Source of the DNA: Chloroflexota bacterium
Lineage (GTDB): Bacteria > Chloroflexota > UBA5177 > JANWHV01
Length of the DNA: 5,257 nt
Assembly: GCA_025450255.1 (NCBI GenBank)
Contig: JANWHV010000155.1
Span: 1 to 5,257, forward strand
Reading direction: 5' to 3'
Under the pieces are notes generated by a model. That model made no database searches. It saw only the letters and a list, made by a program, of their open reading frames with translations, and was not told where the DNA came from. The position numbers were made by a program, and so were the translations under genes. Shown here one piece after another: positions 1 to 5,257 of this stretch (positions are counted from its first letter, which is position 1; every line of letters starts with the position of its first letter).

Positions 1-54
1 CACCGTGCTTAACATGGCCGCCGCGCATATAATGTGCCGTATCCCGTATATCAT
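1..54 (-). CDS. N-terminal fragment of an unidentified, possibly exported protein (runs off left edge)
   Basis: Eighteen codons are visible before the window ends, reading MIYGIRHIICAAAMLSTV. A basic residue at position 6 is followed by a hydrophobic run, which resembles the start of a signal peptide or first membrane segment, but this is too short to decide. The start is well supported: an ATG at 54-52 lies 8 bases after GGAGGG (68-63), one of the strongest ribosome-binding sites in the window, with a plausible promoter upstream at 109-81. It is transcribed in the same direction as DUF2785, ffh and ftsY, but the 156-base gap and its own promoter suggest a separate transcript. A second in-frame ATG at 15-13 has no comparable site. 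The other two minus-strand frames are also readable here: one is open for over 200 bases without a ribosome-binding site, so I prefer this frame. Function unknown. Confidence 0.45.
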   Translation of the reverse strand, partial: MIYGIRHIICAAAMLSTV

Positions 55-62
55 CTGCCGAT

Positions 63-68
63 CCCTCC
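63..68 (-). promoter_or_regulatory. Shine-Dalgarno site deciding the start of the left-edge gene
   Basis: On the minus strand this reads GGAGGG, followed by 8 bases and then ATG at 54-52. The sequence and spacing are close to ideal. It is the main reason for preferring this reading frame over the other open minus-strand frame, whose ATG at 82-80 has no purine-rich site before it. Confidence 0.5.
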
Positions 69-80
69 AATCTTGATTGC

Positions 81-109
81 ATGATGGCGCGTGGAAACGG
101 GAACGTCAA
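81..109 (-). promoter_or_regulatory. Candidate sigma70-type promoter for the left-edge gene
   Basis: On the minus strand a -35 hexamer TTGACG (109-104, five of six consensus bases) is followed after exactly 17 bases by CATCAT (86-81, four of six). The predicted transcription start near 74 would leave a leader of about 20 bases carrying the GGAGGG ribosome-binding site at 68-63. Promoter, ribosome-binding site and ATG therefore sit in a consistent order and spacing. This is pattern matching only. Confidence 0.4.
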
Positions 110-210
110 GACCCCTGGCAATCTTCGCCATGCCTTGGAGGCGGGAATGGTGAAGCGCCGCACAACATAGGCACGCCGATCGAATGCTTTGGCGCGGGGG
201 TCAGGCGCGT

Positions 211-1080
211 CTACGCGGACAGTAGCGGCCGCAGCGCCTCCACCACCAACGGGAGCAGCGCCGGCGCGATGGCCGGCGGCTCTTCGTCGTACGCCAGATG
301 AAAGCTCAGCGCGCTGAGAAATGCACGGGTGTTATGCAGCACCGGCAGCCAATCGTCCACTATCGCCGCCGGCGGGCTGCCCCCAAGCGCGTCCGCTACC
401 GAGAGCGGTCTGCCGTCGCGACGCGCTATGCCGGCCAGCCAGGTTTCCAGCGCCGGCAAGGGCACCACGTTCCGGTGCAACACTCCCAGCACTGCCCGCG
501 CGAGCCGCTCGTCCTCGTTCCACACGTAAACCGCGGCGCCCTCCGGCGCAATCTTGGAAGACAAGCATCGCAGAATCCGCGGAAGATCGTCCACACCGAT
601 ATGCTTGTTCCGCGACAGAACCCATAGGAGATCAGCGCCATACGCGACCGCATGCGCCCAGCCCTTCTCCGGGATATAGCCGCGGAGATCCCGCTCAGCG
701 GGAAAATAGGCGAGAACTTCTTCGAGCAGCCGTAGCACCTCGGCGCCGAGCAAGTAGCCGCGGCTTGCGTCCTCGAATACCAGCTCCGCCAATACCAGGC
801 AGGAGAATGAGCGGAGAAAGACGGAGTCGGAGTCAACCGCGCCCAGGTCCTCGTGCAAGTTCCGCCCGAGCATTGAGACCATGTTCTTGACGTCCGCCGC
901 CGTGTAATAGCCGCGATGGATCCATTGCTCCAATATTGGGTACGCCAGGTCGTCTCGCAGCTCCGGATCCGGCGAACCCAGGTATGCCAATAGCTCCTCG
1001 GTCAAGGCCGGCGCGTCGTCCGTTGACCGCAGTGCGTAACCGCCGTCAATAACCCGCTGCCAAAACGCCTTGTCCATCAT
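211..1080 (-). CDS. DUF2785 domain-containing protein
   Basis: A 289-residue predicted cytoplasmic, mostly helical protein of unknown function. I assign DUF2785 from family-like blocks spread along its length: LRDDLAYPIL (41-50), DSVFLRSFSCLVLA (85-98), ERDLRGY followed by KGWAHAVAYGADLL (129-152), EDERLARAV (189-197) and NTRAFLSALSFHL (250-262). The conserved RGY...KGWAHA...AD stretch is the most diagnostic. I see no signal peptide or transmembrane segment. The length looks complete, and the helical periodicity resembles an alpha-solenoid, though that is inference. It begins 10 bases after the ffh stop, so it is probably cotranscribed and perhaps translationally coupled with ffh. Two ATG codons are adjacent (1080-1078 and 1077-1075). 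AAGGTGA lies just upstream and is better spaced for the second, so the true protein may be one residue shorter. A role in secretion or membrane biogenesis is suggested only by position. Confidence 0.85.
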   Translation of the reverse strand: MMDKAFWQRVIDGGYALRSTDDAPALTEELLAYLGSPDPELRDDLAYPILEQWIHRGYYTAADVKNMVSMLGRNLHEDLGAVDSDSVFLRSFSCLVLAELVFEDASRGYLLGAEVLRLLEEVLAYFPAERDLRGYIPEKGWAHAVAYGADLLWVLSRNKHIGVDDLPRILRCLSSKIAPEGAAVYVWNEDERLARAVLGVLHRNVVPLPALETWLAGIARRDGRPLSVADALGGSPPAAIVDDWLPVLHNTRAFLSALSFHLAYDEEPPAIAPALLPLVVEALRPLLSA

Positions 1081-1090
1081 TCACCTTGCA

Positions 1091-2434
1091 TCAGCGCTTC
1101 GGCAGCATCCCCATGCGCTTGGCGAGCATCTTTCCCATCCGCCCGCTGGTGAGCTGCTTCATCATGTTCTGCATCTCGCGGAACTGCGTGAGCAATTGAT
1201 TCACGTCCTGCACCTGTGTGCCACTGCCTTTGGCAATCCTTCTTTTTCTGCTGCCGTTCAAGACATCCGGGCTTCGCCGCTCAAGCGGTGTCATGGAATT
1301 GATGATCGCCTCGATCTGGCGTAACGGCCGATCGTCAATTTCGCCTTCCATGCCGCTCGCCTTCAAGGCGCCGCGCATGCCCATCATCTCCACCAGTTGG
1401 CTCAAGGGACCCATCTTCTTGATTTGTTGCAGTTGCGCCAGGAAGTCCTCCAGGGTAAAGCTATTATTGCGGAGCTTCTTCTCCATGGCTTCCGCCTGCT
1501 GGCGGTCCATGGTCTCCTCGGCTTTCTCAATCAGCGTCAGGATGTCGCCCATGCCAAGAATGCGGTTGGCAAGCCTATCAGGATAGAAGGGCTCAAGCGC
1601 GTCGGTCTTCTCACCGGTGGAGATGAACTTTATCGGGATGTTGGTGACGGCGCGGATTGAGAGCGCGGCCCCGCCCTTGGCGTCGCCGTCCATCTTCGTC
1701 AGTATCAGTCCCGACAACGGCAAACGGGCATTGAATTCTTCGGCGACGCGGACCGACTCCTGCCCGGTCATGGCGTCGGCAATCAACAGTACCTCGTTCA
1801 CCTGGAGCGACATGCGGATCGCCGCCACCTCGTCCATCATGGCGTCGTCGATGTGCAGACGCCCGGCTGTGTCGAGAATTACCACGCTGTTCCCTTGTTG
1901 CCGGGCCAGCTTGACCGCGTTCTGACTGATTAGCAGGGGATTGACATCGATCGGCTCGTGATAGACCGGGATGCCAAGCTGCTTCCCCAGCGTCACAAGC
2001 TGGTCGACGGCGGCGGGACGATAGACGTCCGCCGCAACCAAAAGCGGTGACTGCCCCTTCTTCCGCAAATAGTGCGCGAGTTTGGCGCTGGTCGTGGTTT
2101 TCCCGGAGCCTTGCAGGCCCACAAGCATGATCACGGCCGGCGACGCGCTGGCAAAATCAAGATGGGCTTGCTCGCCGAGCATCTCGATCAACTGCTCGTT
2201 GACGATCTTGACTACCTGTTGGTCGGGCCGCAGCGCCTGCAGTACATCGGCGCCGACCGCGCGCTCCGTTACCTTGGCGACGAATTCTTTAACGACTTTG
2301 AAGTTCACGTCCGCCTCGAGCATCGCCCGGCGGACTTCCTTCATCGCCTCCTGTACGTCGTCTTCCGTGAGCTTGCCTTTACGGCCCATCTTATCGAAGA
2401 TGCCCTGCAGGCGATCGGTTAATGTCTCGAACAC
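1091..2434 (-). CDS. ffh: Signal recognition particle protein Ffh (SRP54 GTPase)
   Basis: Ffh binds SRP RNA and the signal sequences of nascent membrane and secreted proteins, then docks with FtsY to deliver the ribosome to the SecYEG translocon. At 447 residues it has the normal bacterial length and all three domains. The helical N domain covers about 1-90. The G domain has the P-loop GLQGSGKTT (106-114), DVYRPAA (136-142), DTAGR (188-192), TKMDG (246-250) and the closing STGEK (272-276). The methionine-rich M domain covers about 296-447, with the SRP-RNA-binding block SRKRRIAKGSG (395-405). No key residue appears to be missing. The start is GTG at 2434-2432, preceded by AAGGGA at suitable distance, and the N-terminus MFETLTDRLQ matches the family. 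It lies 44 bases downstream of ftsY and 10 bases upstream of DUF2785, consistent with one operon. The SRP RNA gene is not visible in this window. Confidence 0.98.
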   Translation of the reverse strand: MFETLTDRLQGIFDKMGRKGKLTEDDVQEAMKEVRRAMLEADVNFKVVKEFVAKVTERAVGADVLQALRPDQQVVKIVNEQLIEMLGEQAHLDFASASPAVIMLVGLQGSGKTTTSAKLAHYLRKKGQSPLLVAADVYRPAAVDQLVTLGKQLGIPVYHEPIDVNPLLISQNAVKLARQQGNSVVILDTAGRLHIDDAMMDEVAAIRMSLQVNEVLLIADAMTGQESVRVAEEFNARLPLSGLILTKMDGDAKGGAALSIRAVTNIPIKFISTGEKTDALEPFYPDRLANRILGMGDILTLIEKAEETMDRQQAEAMEKKLRNNSFTLEDFLAQLQQIKKMGPLSQLVEMMGMRGALKASGMEGEIDDRPLRQIEAIINSMTPLERRSPDVLNGSRKRRIAKGSGTQVQDVNQLLTQFREMQNMMKQLTSGRMGKMLAKRMGMLPKR

Positions 2435-2478
2435 TGTTCCCTTACCTCAAACTCAGACGAATGGCGGGAAATCTCGTA

Positions 2479-3402
2479 TCAGGCGTTAAACAGGGCGCTC
2501 ACAAACTCCTCGGCGTCAAACGTCGCGAAATCCGTCACCTTCTCGCCCGTGCCGACGAACTTGATCGGCACCGCCAACCGGCGCCGAATGGCAAACGCGA
2601 CGCCGCCCTTCGCGGTGCCATCAAGCTTGGTCAGGATTACGCCGGTGACGCCTACCGCCTCGCCAAACGCCTTGGTCTGCTCGAGCGCGTTCTGACCGCT
2701 GGTCGCGTCGAGCACCAGTAATACTTCGTGCATCGCCGAGGGGTCGATTTTCTGTGCCACCCGCTGCACTTTTTTCAGCTCTTCCATCAGGTTGAATTTG
2801 GTGTGCAGCCTGCCCGCCGTGTCGACGATCACGTAATCGGCATGACGCGCGATACCGGACTGCATGGCGTCGTACACCACCGCGCCGGGATCGGCGGAGG
2901 TCGATTGCCGCACCACCGGCACGCCGAGCCGCTCACCCCAGATCGATAATTGCTCCACCGCCGCGGCACGAAAGGTGTCGCCGGCCGCGATCAGTATGGA
3001 GTTTCCTTGATCTTGCAGGTATTTGGTGAGTTTGGCGATCGAGGTGGTCTTGCCGACGCCGTTGACCCCCACCACCATGATCACGGTCATCGGTTCGTGA
3101 CGCGCCAATCCTTCCGTCTCGACGCCTCCGAGGAGATCGAGAAGCTCCTCGCGCAGCGCTGCCTCTAGCTCGCGTGCCTGTGTAAGCCGGTCGCGAGCCA
3201 CCCGTGCCTGGAGCTTTTGCACGATATCCAGCGTAATGTCGACGCCCATGTCGGCGCGGATCAGCAACTCTTCAAGCTCTTCCCACAGCGCGTCGTCGAT
3301 GACCTGTTGCGTAAAGAGATTGGTAACACGCGCAAAGACACCTTCACGCGTCTTGCGAAGGCTCTCGCGGAACGGGTTTAAGCGCTTGAAGCGATCGAAC
3401 AT
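2479..3402 (-). CDS. ftsY: Signal recognition particle receptor FtsY
   Basis: FtsY is the membrane-associated GTPase that pairs with Ffh; reciprocal GTP hydrolysis releases the ribosome to the translocon. From the start I chose it has 307 residues: an N domain (about 1-100) and a G domain with GVNGVGKTT (112-120), DTFRAAA (142-148), DTAGR (194-198), TKLDG (258-262), GTGEK (284-288) and the typical ending FDAEEFVSALF. There is no long acidic A domain as in E. coli; the N-terminus MFDRFKRLNPFRESLRKTR is basic and amphipathic, as in compact FtsY proteins that bind lipid directly. The frame stays open to an ATG at 3591, but the extra 63 residues are unlike FtsY, are cysteine-bearing and overlap the divergent NUDIX gene. 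I therefore use ATG 3402-3400, which has GGA motifs just upstream. It is probably the first gene of the ftsY-ffh-DUF2785 operon. Its promoter is not clear. Confidence 0.96.
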   Translation of the reverse strand: MFDRFKRLNPFRESLRKTREGVFARVTNLFTQQVIDDALWEELEELLIRADMGVDITLDIVQKLQARVARDRLTQARELEAALREELLDLLGGVETEGLARHEPMTVIMVVGVNGVGKTTSIAKLTKYLQDQGNSILIAAGDTFRAAAVEQLSIWGERLGVPVVRQSTSADPGAVVYDAMQSGIARHADYVIVDTAGRLHTKFNLMEELKKVQRVAQKIDPSAMHEVLLVLDATSGQNALEQTKAFGEAVGVTGVILTKLDGTAKGGVAFAIRRRLAVPIKFVGTGEKVTDFATFDAEEFVSALFNA

Positions 3403-3432
3403 ATGTTTCCAGTATCCAGCTTCCCCGGCGTC

Positions 3433-3475
3433 CCTGCCAATTGCGTTTGCCCGCCGCAGGCACAAACCTGCCAAT
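3433..3475. repeat. Pair of 9-bp direct repeats (CCTGCCAAT) in the ftsY/NUDIX divergent region
   Basis: CCTGCCAAT occurs exactly at 3433-3441 and again at 3467-3475, with starts 34 bases apart. On the minus strand each copy contains TTGGCA, a five-of-six match to a -35 hexamer. The left copy is followed 18 bases on by GATACT (3416-3411), but a start from there would fall almost on the ftsY ATG. The right copy overlaps a small hairpin, GCAGG/CCTGC (3456-3471, 6-base loop), and directly abuts the 17-bp palindrome. The repeats may be regulator half-sites or chance; the sequence alone does not decide. Confidence 0.3.
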
Positions 3476-3497
3476 AGTGTACATGGTACACTTTTAT
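3468..3497 (+). promoter_or_regulatory. Candidate promoter of the NUDIX gene
   Basis: CTGCCA (3468-3473, four of six -35 consensus bases) and TTTTAT (3492-3497, four of six -10 bases) are separated by 18 bases. The predicted transcription start near 3504 leaves a leader of about 25 bases with the ribosome-binding site GGAGAGGG at 3516-3523. The spacer is almost wholly occupied by the palindrome at 3476-3492, a classic place for a repressor operator. Both hexamers are imperfect, so this is tentative. Confidence 0.3.
3476..3492. promoter_or_regulatory. Operator-like palindrome upstream of the NUDIX gene
   Basis: AGTGTACATGGTACACT is a perfect 7-bp inverted repeat around a 3-base centre. Allowing one mismatched pair, symmetry extends to 3473-3495. 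It lies 37 bases before the NUDIX start codon and about 75 bases before the ftsY start. It has no T-rich tail, so it is not terminator-like, and its odd length and AT-mixed arms suit a homodimeric repressor. The natural candidate is the adjacent NUDIX protein, which has an NrtR-like DNA-binding tail. On the minus strand the palindrome also contains TACACT (3481-3476), a possible -10 for ftsY, though with no convincing -35. Confidence 0.5.
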
Positions 3498-3529
3498 CGT
3501 CGGTGTGAGTAATCTGGAGAGGGCAATCA

Positions 3530-4195
3530 GTGCCGCATACATACGAGTACGCGCGTCCCGCGCTCACCGCGGATGCCGTGGTCTTTACCATCCTTGGCGA
3601 GCGGTTACACGTGCTGCTTATTCAGCGTTCCGGCGAGCCATTCGCGCGGTGCTGGGCCGTCCCCGGCGGCTTCTGCGACGAGAATGAAACCGCCGCGGAG
3701 GCAGTGAAGCGGGAGCTCGCCGAGGAAGCCGGTGTGACAGGCGTGTGGCTGGAGCAGCTCAAGACCTTTGATACGCCTGGACGCGATCCGCGCGGCTGGG
3801 TGGTGTCGGTGGCGCATGTCGCCCTGATCGATGGTGACCGCGTGCGCCTTTCCGGCGCCAGCGACGCCGCGGAGGCCCGCTGGTGGGACGTTGCCTCGCT
3901 CCCCGATCTTGCGTTCGATCACGCCGAAATCGTGGACCATGCCCTGCGGCGTCTGCGGAACAAGCTCCGCTGGGATAACATCGGCGCCCAGCTTCTCCCC
4001 GACCGTTTCACCCTGGCCGCGTTGCAGCGCGTACACGAGGCCGTGCTGGGGAGCCCCATGGATAAGAGAAACTTTCAGAAGCGCATGTTGGAAGGCTCCA
4101 CGATACGCGACACCGGCGAAACGCTGGTAACAGGAAGACGCGGCCCGCAGCCGCGCTTGTTTGAGTTCGCGGATCGACCGGACGATGCCGGCTAG
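3530..4195 (+). CDS. NUDIX protein with NrtR-like C-terminal winged-helix domain
   Basis: A 221-residue, apparently cytoplasmic, two-domain protein. The N-terminal NUDIX fold (about 8-140) carries an intact box at 47-69: G47, five residues, E53, seven residues, then RELAEEAGV. All metal-binding glutamates are present, so hydrolysis of a nucleoside-diphosphate-linked substrate such as ADP-ribose is plausible. The C-terminal part (about 150-215) has the pattern LLPDRFTLAALQRVHEAVLG...DKRNFQKRML...GRRGPQPRLFEF, typical of the winged-helix tail of NrtR-like regulators and related COG1051 hydrolases. In NrtR, ADP-ribose-type ligands release the protein from operators of NAD genes; no NAD gene is visible here. 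The start is GTG at 3530, six bases after GGAGAGGG (3516-3523). It is divergent from ftsY and convergent with the kinase, so it is probably monocistronic. It could be an enzyme, a repressor or both; the palindrome upstream favours autoregulation. Confidence 0.9.
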   Translation: MPHTYEYARPALTADAVVFTILGERLHVLLIQRSGEPFARCWAVPGGFCDENETAAEAVKRELAEEAGVTGVWLEQLKTFDTPGRDPRGWVVSVAHVALIDGDRVRLSGASDAAEARWWDVASLPDLAFDHAEIVDHALRRLRNKLRWDNIGAQLLPDRFTLAALQRVHEAVLGSPMDKRNFQKRMLEGSTIRDTGETLVTGRRGPQPRLFEFADRPDDAG

Positions 4196-4263
4196 GCTCC
4201 GCCATGGCCTCGCCGGCGACTCGACGCGCCGAATATCGATCGCCCTGTCCCTGCCATCGTGCT

Positions 4264-5257
4264 TTATCCGGAGGCGGCGGCAGGGAGTGTGAACGTAAAG
4301 GTGCTGCCCTGGCCCTCCTTGCTTTCGGCCCAGATGTTGCCGCCGTGCGCCTCGACGATATGCCGCGCGATGGGCAAGCCCAGCCCAGTGCCGCCTCTGG
4401 AGCGCACGCGTGATTTGTCCGATTTATAGAACCGCTCGAAGATCCGCGCCAGGTCGTCGTGGTGGATGCCGACGCCGGTATCGCTAACGGCAATCGCCAC
4501 AAAACGATCCCGCGCTGTCGCCGTGATATGCACGCTGCCGCCGGCCGGCGTAAACTTGATCGCGTTAAAGAGAAGGTTGAGCAATACCTGTACCGCCTGG
4601 TCACGATCCGCGTCCGCGTCCGGCAGATGATCGTCGAGCGCGGTGGTCACGGTGATCTGTCGATCCTCCGCCACTACCGATAGCCGTCCGACAGCCTGCC
4701 CGACTACTTCCGCGATACATACGGATTCGCGGCGGAACGGAAGCTGGCCGGATTCAATTCGCGACAGCTCCAGTAGCTCATTGACCATCTGGATCAGTTG
4801 GTCTGCTTCCACGCCGATGCGATGTATGAAGCCTGGTGCAACGTCGGAGTCGTCGATTGCGCCCGCCTCCAGGGTATCCACCAACAGGCGAATGGATGCC
4901 AGCGGCGTGCGTAGCTCATGCGACACATTCGCCACGAAGTCTCGCCTTACCGTGCGCAAATGTCGTAGCTCGGTGACGTCTTGCAAGACAACCAGCGTGT
5001 TGCCGGAATCTAGTGGGTGTGCCGTTACTTCCACGAAATGCCCGGGTTGTGGCGCGATAGCGCCCGCGGTCATGCGACGCTGGTGTACGGCCTGCCGCAC
5101 ACTCGCGATAATGTCGTGAGCTTCCGTCAACTCATCAAGCGTGGCCGGTCGTTCGGATTGCCCTGGCATCAGGAGTGTAGCTGCTTGCGCGTTAAGCGAG
5201 ATAATACGCTCGTCTTCCGCCAGGAGAACGAGACCAACCGGAATGAGACCTTGAATC
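4264..5257 (-). CDS. PAS-containing sensor histidine kinase, PhoR/ResE-like (N-terminus beyond right edge)
   Basis: The sensor of a two-component system, which autophosphorylates on histidine and passes the phosphate to a response regulator. The reading frame is open to the window edge, so the visible 330 residues are the C-terminal part. In fragment numbering, a PAS domain occupies about 1-95, starting inside the GLVLLAEDERIISLNAQAATLL strand-turn-strand. The HisKA domain follows with VSHELRTPL and phospho-acceptor H113 (codon 4920-4918), then the ATPase domain with N-box N227 and N231 in LLNLLFNAIKFTP, DTGVGI (259-264), IFERFYKS and GGTGLGL (288-294). The E-x-x-T after the histidine suggests phosphatase activity as well. 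An internal ATG at 5169 would cut the PAS domain and is not the true start. No membrane segment is visible, but in PhoR-type kinases these lie in the missing part. Sensed signal unknown. A response regulator probably lies just to the right. Its stop is 68 bases from the convergent NUDIX stop. Confidence 0.93.
   Translation of the reverse strand, partial: IQGLIPVGLVLLAEDERIISLNAQAATLLMPGQSERPATLDELTEAHDIIASVRQAVHQRRMTAGAIAPQPGHFVEVTAHPLDSGNTLVVLQDVTELRHLRTVRRDFVANVSHELRTPLASIRLLVDTLEAGAIDDSDVAPGFIHRIGVEADQLIQMVNELLELSRIESGQLPFRRESVCIAEVVGQAVGRLSVVAEDRQITVTTALDDHLPDADADRDQAVQVLLNLLFNAIKFTPAGGSVHITATARDRFVAIAVSDTGVGIHHDDLARIFERFYKSDKSRVRSRGGTGLGLPIARHIVEAHGGNIWAESKEGQGSTFTFTLPAAASG

Noticed and set aside
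35..65. Imperfect direct repeat TGCCGTATCCC / TGCCGATCCC
   Set aside because: Only two short, imperfect copies overlapping the start region of the left-edge gene; nothing separates it from chance.
191..209. GCGC-rich short symmetry just after the DUF2785 stop as an operon terminator
   Set aside because: Four-base self-complementary arms without a T tract are expected by chance in this GC-rich sequence.
1..210. Long minus-strand frame open from the DUF2785 stop to the left edge
   Set aside because: It has no supported start (its ATG at 82-80 lacks a ribosome-binding site) and no recognisable family. The overlapping frame starting at 54 has a strong site. It remains a weak alternative.
77..301. 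Rightward open frame of 74 codons starting with TTG
   Set aside because: It has no ribosome-binding site, its composition is low-complexity, and it runs antisense into the end of the DUF2785 gene.
321..890. Long rightward open frames antisense to DUF2785 (up to 189 codons), and similar frames opposite ffh, ftsY and the kinase
   Set aside because: They mirror the codon structure of the real genes in GC-rich DNA. They are rich in Arg, Ala, Pro and Ser, match no family I know and lack ribosome-binding sites.
4140..4154. GC-rich hairpin GCGGC/GCCGC followed by CTTGTTTG, terminator-like
   Set aside because: It lies inside the NUDIX coding sequence before the stop, in codons for the conserved GRRGPQPR stretch, and has no real T run.
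4196..4263. Possible bidirectional terminator between the convergent NUDIX and kinase genes
   Set aside because: The best stem is only 5 bp (CGGCG 4214-4218 with CGCCG 4227-4231, 8-base loop) and has no T tract on either strand. Termination must occur here or downstream, but I cannot point to a site.

Overview
The window is bacterial, with moderately high GC by eye and dense ordinary coding. It holds four complete genes and two that run off the edges. I recognise four families with confidence: the signal recognition particle (SRP) GTPase Ffh, its receptor FtsY, a NUDIX-type protein and a two-component sensor histidine kinase. A fifth gene matches DUF2785. Adjacent ftsY and ffh are unlike the enterobacterial arrangement and fit Chloroflexota, Actinomycetota or Bacillota-like backgrounds. 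The flavour of the Ffh, FtsY and NUDIX proteins makes me lean to an uncultured Chloroflexota-like organism. That is an inference from memory and would need a phylogeny.

Layout, left to right. Positions 1-54 hold the first 18 codons of a leftward gene that leaves the window; it has a strong ribosome-binding site and a plausible sigma70-type promoter at 81-109. Leftward genes follow: DUF2785 (211-1080), ffh (1091-2434) and ftsY (2479-3402). They are transcribed in the order ftsY, ffh, DUF2785, with gaps of 44 and 10 bases, so they probably form one operon. A 127-base divergent intergenic region (3403-3529) holds a perfect 7-bp inverted repeat around a 3-base centre, inside what may be the promoter of the rightward NUDIX gene (3530-4195). 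That gene faces a leftward sensor kinase (4264 to the right edge) whose N-terminus is missing.

How the genes work together. Ffh (with SRP RNA, not encoded here) and FtsY form the co-translational targeting pathway that brings membrane-protein ribosomes to the translocon, so shared transcription keeps the two GTPases together. DUF2785 has no established role that I know of. The NUDIX protein has an NrtR-like two-domain layout and may be a metabolite-sensing repressor acting on the palindrome beside its own gene. The kinase is PhoR/ResE-like, and its response regulator is probably just outside the right edge.

I do not see a striking new system, mobile element, CRISPR array or RNA gene. The best leads are the NUDIX/palindrome pair and the DUF2785-SRP linkage.
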